A stretch of 6,617 bases of DNA, from assembly GCA_947443815.1 (NCBI GenBank), contig CANEXR010000164.1, forward strand, positions 1 through 6,617. The letters are read 5' to 3'. The notes under the pieces were generated by a model, which had not been told where the DNA came from, searched no databases, and saw nothing but the letters and a program-made list of their open reading frames with translations. A program made the translations under genes and the position numbers. Below are positions 1 through 4,820 of the stretch, piece by piece (within the stretch, counting starts at the first letter, position 1; the number at the start of each line of letters is the position of its first letter). The DNA comes from Flavobacteriaceae bacterium (GTDB lineage: Bacteria; Bacteroidota; Bacteroidia; Flavobacteriales; Flavobacteriaceae).

Positions 1-1
1 A

Positions 2-1039
2 ACCAAGACTGTTTTTTATCAGTCTACCGAAAAAGGGGCTATTAACAGAGCCATTTATAGTATACGTTTAGATGGCAAAAATAAAGTCCTATTGTCAAAA
101 AATACAGGAACTAATGCAGCGACTTTTAGCCCTAATTTCGAGTTCTTTATTAATACATTCTCAAGTGCTACTCAACCTACGACGTATACATTAAATCTGT
201 CAAAAACGGGTAAAGAAATTCAAGTTATTGAAAACAATCAGGTTCTTGCCGAAAAGTTAAAAAGATATGATTTGCCTTCAAAAGAGTTTTTTGTATTGAA
301 AACGGCAAAAGGGAATGAATTAAATGCTTGGATGATTAAACCTAAAGATTTTGATGCAACAAAAAAATATCCCGTTTTTATGTATCAATATTCTGGACCA
401 GGTTCACAGCAAGTCAATAATGAATGGAATAGCATAGATGATTATTGGTTTATGATGTTAGCACAACAAGGCTACATTATAGCTTGTGTTGACGGAAGAG
501 GAACCGGTTTTAAAGGGGCCGATTTTAAGAAAGTTACCCAAAAACAATTAGGAAAATACGAAGTAGAAGATCAAATTGATGCTGCAAAAACAATAGGAGA
601 ATATGCTTTTGTTGACAAAACCAGAATAGGAATATTTGGATGGTCTTATGGTGGATTTATGGCGTCAAATTGTATTTTTCAAGGAGCCGATGTTTTCAAA
701 ATGGCAATTGCTGTGGCACCAGTAACCAATTGGCGTTTTTATGATAGTGTTTATACTGAAAGATATATGCAAACACCACAAGAGAATCCGAGTGGTTATG
801 ATGAAAATTCTCCAATCAATCATGTTGATAAATTGAAAGGAAAATTTTTATTGATTCATGGTTCAGGCGATGATAATGTACATGTTCAAAATTCGATGCA
901 AATGATGGAAGCTTTAATTCAGGCAAATAAACAATTTGATTCCCAAATTTATCCTGATAAAAACCACGGAATATATGGTGGAAAAACCAGAATTCAATTG
1001 TACACTAAAATGACTAACTTTATCAAGGATAATTTATAA
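2..1039 (+). CDS. S9 family serine peptidase, dipeptidyl-peptidase IV-like (3' part; 5' end outside window)
   Basis: The reading frame is open from base 2 with no stop, so this is a C-terminal fragment of about 345 residues; complete DPP4-like proteins in this phylum are about 720. The TTG at 92 is an internal Leu codon, not the start. The first ~75 residues look like the last beta-propeller blade, and the rest is the alpha/beta-hydrolase domain. Visible motifs, all close to human DPP4, are QYSGPGSQ (the Tyr codon at 389 matches the oxyanion-hole Tyr), DGRGTG, GKYEVEDQI, GWSYGG (nucleophile Ser codon at 644-646), APVTNW, YDSVYTERYM, HGSGDDNVH (charge-relay Asp, probably the first Asp, codon at 869) and DKNHGI (catalytic His codon at 965-967). 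The triad is therefore intact. Such enzymes release N-terminal dipeptides, typically X-Pro or X-Ala. The Glu pair that binds the substrate amino terminus, and any signal peptide, would lie upstream of the window, so periplasmic location is inferred. The stop is 9 nt before a peptide-transporter gene, implying co-transcription and a joint role in peptide use. An acylaminoacyl-peptidase is less likely given the DPP4-specific motifs. Confidence 0.95.
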   Translation, partial: TKTVFYQSTEKGAINRAIYSIRLDGKNKVLLSKNTGTNAATFSPNFEFFINTFSSATQPTTYTLNLSKTGKEIQVIENNQVLAEKLKRYDLPSKEFFVLKTAKGNELNAWMIKPKDFDATKKYPVFMYQYSGPGSQQVNNEWNSIDDYWFMMLAQQGYIIACVDGRGTGFKGADFKKVTQKQLGKYEVEDQIDAAKTIGEYAFVDKTRIGIFGWSYGGFMASNCIFQGADVFKMAIAVAPVTNWRFYDSVYTERYMQTPQENPSGYDENSPINHVDKLKGKFLLIHGSGDDNVHVQNSMQMMEALIQANKQFDSQIYPDKNHGIYGGKTRIQLYTKMTNFIKDNL

Positions 1040-1048
1040 AAATTAAGG

Positions 1049-2533
1049 ATGGATACAAGCCTAACAATAGAGCAAATTCAGAATTTTAAAGGGAAATACC
1101 CAAAACAACTTTGGAGCTTGTTTATGGTAGAAATGTGGGAGCGTTTTTGTTTTTATGGAATGCGAGGTGTTCTAACCTTTTTTATGGTTGATCAGCTTTT
1201 GTTAAAAGATGATGCGGCTAATTTGCAATATGGAGCAATTCAAGCTTTTGTCTATGCATTTACTTTTATAGGAGGTATTTTTGCGGATAAAATTTTAGGA
1301 TTCAAAAAATCATTGTTTTTTGGAGGAACGGTGATGATTTTAGGCAATTTATTAATCGCATTTTCGCCACAACATTTATTTTATTATGGAATTGCATTTT
1401 CTATAATTGGCACCGGTTTTTTTAAACCCAATATATCATCTATGGTTGGGGAACTTTATCACGAACAAGATTCCAGAAGAGACGCTGGTTATGGTATGTT
1501 TTATGCAGGAATAAATGTAGGTGGGTTATTGGGAGGTGCATTGTGTATTACACTTGGAAAATTTTATTCCTGGCAAATGTGTTTTTTAGCGGCAGCAATT
1601 GTCATGATGATTGGACTAATCACCTTTTATTTGACCAAGAAAAGTTTAGGGCCAATCGGGGATTCACCCTTAAAACACTTTACACCTAAACATCGTAAAA
1701 TTAGAGAAATTGCTGTATATGCAGGTTCTATATTAAGTATTCCATTTATATTCTTGATGGTAAAAAACACCGATTACACCGATTATTTTATGTACACAAT
1801 TGGAATAATTGCATTATTGTATTTTGGATATGAAGTATTAAAAACAAAAAATTTCAGCATACAAAAGAAACTAATTGCTGCTTTCGTCTTTATCTTTTTT
1901 TATTTTGTTTTCAATGCAATTTATGAGCAAAGTGGTGGGTCTTTATCACTTTTTGCAAAAGATAATTTAAATGATTCTTTATTGTTTTTCACGATAGATC
2001 CTAATGTCGTAAATAATAGCTCCAATACTTTTTTTGTAATAATCTTAAGTCCTTTAATTGGTTTGTTGTGGTTGTGGTTAGCCAAAAGAAAGTTAGAACC
2101 CAATACACTAATCAAGTTTGGCATCGGTTTTTTATTCTTAGCGGCTTCTTTTTATATTTTTTATTACACTAAATTTTTCGCCAATGCTGAAGGAATAACA
2201 TCTCTTAATGTTTTTACATTCGCTTATTTTATTACAACAATTGGCGAGCTATGTTTAGGGCCAATTGGGATGTCAATTATAACCAAATTGTCACCTAAAA
2301 GATTATATGGAATGATGATGGGATTGTGGTTTTTATCAACTGCATTTGGTCAATTGGCAGCGGGCAAATTAGGGGCGGCTATTTCAAATTCAAATACAGG
2401 GAATACACTTTTATCAAAACTCCAATCGTATACTGATGGGTATTATCAATTAGCGATTTATTCTTTAATTGCGGGAATATTATTAATTGCTATTACACCA
2501 CTAGTAAAAAAATTAATGCAAGAAGTTAAATAA
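1049..2533 (+). CDS. Proton-coupled oligopeptide transporter (POT/PTR2 family, MFS), first of a tandem pair
   Basis: This 494-residue inner-membrane protein is a probable proton symporter for di- and tripeptides. The E-x-x-E-R proton/peptide motif is at residues 28-32 (EMWER), followed by FYGMRG. Other POT marks are the TM2-TM3 loop (ADKILGF, about 79-85), FFKPN with Lys126 in TM4, the PTR2 signature FYAGIN (151-156) in TM5, YEQSGG with Glu293 in TM7, and GELCLGPIG with Glu400 in TM10. These are the charged positions known to matter in characterised bacterial POTs, so the carrier looks functional. By hydrophobicity I count about 14 helices: 12 core plus the HA/HB pair (about 221-237 and 245-263), usual for bacterial POTs. 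Where many relatives read GELxxSPxG, this one has Gly for the Ser. The ATG at 1049 is preceded by TAAGG directly abutting it, too close for a normal ribosome binding site. This start keeps a short polar N-terminus before TM1, as expected. The gene lies 9 nt after the peptidase and 16 nt before a second POT. The exact substrate range cannot be read from sequence. Confidence 0.95.
   Translation: MDTSLTIEQIQNFKGKYPKQLWSLFMVEMWERFCFYGMRGVLTFFMVDQLLLKDDAANLQYGAIQAFVYAFTFIGGIFADKILGFKKSLFFGGTVMILGNLLIAFSPQHLFYYGIAFSIIGTGFFKPNISSMVGELYHEQDSRRDAGYGMFYAGINVGGLLGGALCITLGKFYSWQMCFLAAAIVMMIGLITFYLTKKSLGPIGDSPLKHFTPKHRKIREIAVYAGSILSIPFIFLMVKNTDYTDYFMYTIGIIALLYFGYEVLKTKNFSIQKKLIAAFVFIFFYFVFNAIYEQSGGSLSLFAKDNLNDSLLFFTIDPNVVNNSSNTFFVIILSPLIGLLWLWLAKRKLEPNTLIKFGIGFLFLAASFYIFYYTKFFANAEGITSLNVFTFAYFITTIGELCLGPIGMSIITKLSPKRLYGMMMGLWFLSTAFGQLAAGKLGAAISNSNTGNTLLSKLQSYTDGYYQLAIYSLIAGILLIAITPLVKKLMQEVK
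1768..1785 (+). repeat. Perfect 9-bp tandem duplication inside the first POT gene
   Basis: CACCGATTA occurs twice back to back, encoding TDYTDY (residues 241-246) in the short loop between the predicted HA and HB helices. The repeat is in frame and adds or removes whole Thr-Asp-Tyr units, so copy-number change would be tolerated. It is probably a replication-slippage product. Confidence 0.6.
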
Positions 2534-2549
2534 TTAGACACTAAATTAA

Positions 2550-4313
2550 ATGGCAGATTCAAATACAAATGATTTTTTTAAAAACCCAGTTCTAGGGCAT
2601 CCTGCGGGTTTATTTGTAATCTTTTTTACAGAAATGTGGGAGCGATTTTCATACTATGGCATGCGCGCTTTATTGGTTTTGTTTTTAACATCATCAATAA
2701 TTGGTGATAATCCTGGATGGGGTTGGCCTAGAGAACATGCTTTAGCTATTTATGGTTCGTATACGGCTTTGGCTTATTTGACACCAATTTTAGGAGGGTA
2801 TATTGCCGATAAAATAATTGGGTATCGGTGGGCTGTTATTTATGGTTGTTTGTTAATGACTTTGGGACATTTATCTATGGCAATGGAAGAAGTGAGCCAT
2901 GTTTTTATGTACTTCGGATTGTTTTTGTTGGTTTTAGGAATCGGAATGTTTAAACCTAATATGACCTCCATTTTATCCCACATGTACAAAGATAGAATAG
3001 AAAAAAAAGACGGTGCTTTTAGTATTTTTTATATGGGAGTAAATTCAGGAGCATTTCTAGGAATGCTTTTGTGTGGTTATATCGGCGAAAGCGAAAATTG
3101 GGGTTGGAGTTATGGTTTTGGTCTTGCCGGAATATTTATGTTCATTGGTATGCTTCAGTTTTATTTTACTCAAAATATTTTTGGGGATATTGGTCTTAAA
3201 CCTATAAAAAATGAAATTATAAATCACGATGAAGATCCCGCCGTAGCAAAATTAAATCCCTTTTCAACTTTTGATTTGTCAATAATTGGTTTGGTTTCAG
3301 TGCTTGGTTTAGCTTGGATTATAAACGATCCGGCTTCTAAAATATCTAATTTTAATTTATTTGATTTTAATGTTGGCGGCCTTTCGGGAAGTAATTTTGT
3401 GATTCTTTTTTCATTATTACTTTTTGTTTTTGTTTTGATAAAAAGAATTACTCAGTACACTCCCGTTTTAAGAGATCGTATGATTGCTGTGATTATTTTG
3501 GCTTTTATAACGGTGTTTTTTTGGGCTTCGTTTGAACAAGCTGGTGGTTCAATGACTATTTTTGCAAGTGATTATACGGATAGAATTTTAGTTGGGAATG
3601 CCAAAATTATTTTCAATATAGTAAACACTATTCTGACTGTTACACCAATGGCAATTATAACTTTTGTTTTAATGAAATTGTATAAGCAAACGTTTCAAAA
3701 ATTTGCTTTGGGTAATGTTGTCTTAGCAATTGGTTTTGCAATTATTTGGTTTTTGGTTTTATACATGCTCAAAGACCAGTATTCACAAGTTAAAGCGGAA
3801 ATTCCAGCCACTTGGTTTGGGATTCTTAATTCGTTATTTATTATTACTTTTTCGCCATTAGTGGCTAAATTATGGGAGAGTAAATACAACCCGCCAGCCA
3901 CAATAAAAAATGGTTTGGGAATGATTCTTTTAGGAATTGGTTTTGGTGTTTTAGCGTTCGGTTCAAGTACCATTCCGGCAGGGGCAAAAGTTGCTTCAGT
4001 AAGTTTGATTTGGTTAGTATTGGCTTATTTTTTCCATACAATGGGGGAATTGTTTATATCACCAGTGGGACTTTCTTATTTAAGTAAATTGGTTCCAAGT
4101 AGAATGATTGGTATTATGTTTGGAATTTGGTATTTAGCCATAGCCATCGGAAATAAAATTGCGGGTACAATGGGTGGAATGATTGACGAAATTACAGCGC
4201 AATATTCGATGACCACTTTTTTCTTGATATTTACTTTAATACCAATTGGGATCGGAATTTTCATTATGCTTTTGTCTCCTTTCGTCAAAAAATTAATGCA
4301 CGGAATTCATTAA
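2550..4313 (+). CDS. Proton-coupled oligopeptide transporter (POT/PTR2 family, MFS), second of a tandem pair, with apparent extra helices
   Basis: This 587-residue integral inner-membrane protein is a paralogue of the preceding gene. The N-terminus GHPAGLFVIFFTEMWERF is classic for bacterial POTs. The ExxER motif is at 28-32, YYGMRA at 35-40, GGYIADKIIGYR at 82-93, MFKPN with Lys135, FYMGVN at 160-165, FEQAGG with Glu329, and GELFISPVG with Glu500, so all key charged residues are present. It is longer than its neighbour (587 against 494) for two reasons: a longer soluble linker after TM6 (about 212-238), and about 65 additional residues between the TM7 Glu and the segment TWFGILNSLF that matches canonical TM8. 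That additional stretch contains two hydrophobic segments (about 353-376 and 386-408), suggesting 16 rather than 14 helices. The ATG at 2550 follows an A/T-rich leader with no Shine-Dalgarno sequence, which is normal for this phylum, and places a ~17-residue polar tail before TM1. It probably shares a transcript with the peptidase and first POT, supporting import of peptidase products. Whether the two carriers differ in peptide preference is unknown. Confidence 0.95.
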   Translation: MADSNTNDFFKNPVLGHPAGLFVIFFTEMWERFSYYGMRALLVLFLTSSIIGDNPGWGWPREHALAIYGSYTALAYLTPILGGYIADKIIGYRWAVIYGCLLMTLGHLSMAMEEVSHVFMYFGLFLLVLGIGMFKPNMTSILSHMYKDRIEKKDGAFSIFYMGVNSGAFLGMLLCGYIGESENWGWSYGFGLAGIFMFIGMLQFYFTQNIFGDIGLKPIKNEIINHDEDPAVAKLNPFSTFDLSIIGLVSVLGLAWIINDPASKISNFNLFDFNVGGLSGSNFVILFSLLLFVFVLIKRITQYTPVLRDRMIAVIILAFITVFFWASFEQAGGSMTIFASDYTDRILVGNAKIIFNIVNTILTVTPMAIITFVLMKLYKQTFQKFALGNVVLAIGFAIIWFLVLYMLKDQYSQVKAEIPATWFGILNSLFIITFSPLVAKLWESKYNPPATIKNGLGMILLGIGFGVLAFGSSTIPAGAKVASVSLIWLVLAYFFHTMGELFISPVGLSYLSKLVPSRMIGIMFGIWYLAIAIGNKIAGTMGGMIDEITAQYSMTTFFLIFTLIPIGIGIFIMLLSPFVKKLMHGIH

Positions 4314-4330
4314 ATTCGGCATTATTTTTG
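4295..4330 (+). terminator. Possible weak intrinsic terminator at the end of the second POT gene
   Basis: A bulged hairpin spans the stop codon of the second POT. AATGC (4295-4299) pairs with GCATT (4319-4323), C4301 can pair with G4318, and GAATT (4303-4307) pairs with AATTC (4313-4317) around the loop CATTA. Two single-base bulges (A4300 and G4302) interrupt the left arm. The T-rich run ATTATTTTTG follows. It could end or attenuate the peptidase-POT-POT transcript before the thioredoxin-like gene. The stem is AT-rich and bulged, and hairpins of this quality arise by chance in AT-rich DNA, so this is tentative. Confidence 0.3.
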
Positions 4331-4332
4331 TT

Positions 4333-4340
4333 TAAATTTG
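4333..4340 (+). promoter_or_regulatory. Putative Bacteroidota-type -7 promoter element before the thioredoxin-like gene
   Basis: TAAATTTG matches the TAnnTTTG -7 consensus used by the primary sigma factor of Flavobacterium and relatives. It ends 16 nt before the ATG at 4357, which would give a leader of roughly 10 nt. No good TTG -33 element is present 17-23 nt upstream (only ATTC-like sequence), so the promoter would be weak or the match fortuitous. Its position in the only sizeable plus-strand intergenic gap supports it. Confidence 0.4.
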
Positions 4341-4356
4341 TGAAAAAATCAGAGCC

Positions 4357-4815
4357 ATGAAAAAAATAATTATAGCAGCATTCTTTTTAATTACTTCTTT
4401 TGCTGTAGAAGCACAAGAATTAGTTTGGGAAACCAATATCAACAAAGCAATAGAAGTTTCTAACAAAACTAATAAACCATTATTAATGTTTTTTACAGGA
4501 AGTGATTGGTGTGGTTGGTGTATTAGATTGCAAAAAGAAGTCTTGAAGACTCCAGAATTTGAAAAATGGGCGAAAGATAATGTGGTTTTGGTTGAATTAG
4601 ATTATCCAAGAAGAACAGCTCAGACTCCTGAAATAAAAAAGCAGAATAATGAATTGCAACAAGCTTTTGGGATACAAGGTTTTCCAACTATTTATTTTGC
4701 AAATGGAAGCAATAAAGAAGGGAAAATTAATTTTCAAGGATTAGGAAAAACAGGCTATGTTGCAGGAGGTGCCGCTGCTTGGATTGCTGTAGCTGATGGA
4801 ATTTTGAAAAAATAA
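4357..4815 (+). CDS. Exported thioredoxin-family protein with CGWC active site
   Basis: This 152-residue protein starts with a clear signal peptide: MKK, a hydrophobic core (about 4-17) and a likely signal peptidase I cut after VEA at residue 19, leaving a mature protein of about 133 residues in the periplasm. The thioredoxin fold is shown by the beta strand PLLMFFTG, the redox motif WCGWC (Cys52 and Cys55), the central VVLVELDYP strand and the cis-proline loop GFPT (Pro110), then IYF and a C-terminal helix. The redox residues are intact. The SDWCGWC context followed by a charged helix (RLQKEV) resembles the Thioredoxin_7 type of thiol-disulfide proteins rather than cytoplasmic TrxA. It may reduce or isomerise disulfides of envelope proteins; the partner is not evident. 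It lies 43 nt after the second POT with a promoter-like element in between, so it may be transcribed separately. No Shine-Dalgarno sequence is visible. The stop codon is 5 nt from the convergent comEC stop. Confidence 0.9.
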   Translation: MKKIIIAAFFLITSFAVEAQELVWETNINKAIEVSNKTNKPLLMFFTGSDWCGWCIRLQKEVLKTPEFEKWAKDNVVLVELDYPRRTAQTPEIKKQNNELQQAFGIQGFPTIYFANGSNKEGKINFQGLGKTGYVAGGAAAWIAVADGILKK

Positions 4816-4820
4816 TACGA

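Noticed and set aside
92..94. TTG as the start codon of the peptidase gene
   Set aside because: The frame is open upstream to base 2 and encodes sequence typical of the end of a DPP4 beta-propeller, so the gene continues beyond the left edge and this TTG is an internal Leu codon.
1921..2124. 67-codon minus-strand open frame inside the first POT gene
   Set aside because: It is antisense to a well-supported transporter gene and has no recognisable protein features; it is a by-product of the coding strand's composition.
3001..3008. A8 homopolymer in the second POT gene as a phase-variation tract
   Set aside because: Runs of this length are common by chance in AT-rich genomes (a similar run lies in comEC near 5800). 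It encodes ordinary Lys codons in a loop, and the frame is intact.
3695..4288. Two minus-strand open frames (92 and 70 codons) inside the second POT gene
   Set aside because: Both are antisense to conserved POT coding sequence. Their hydrophobic, Pro/Ile-rich translations are what the antisense of membrane-protein codons gives.
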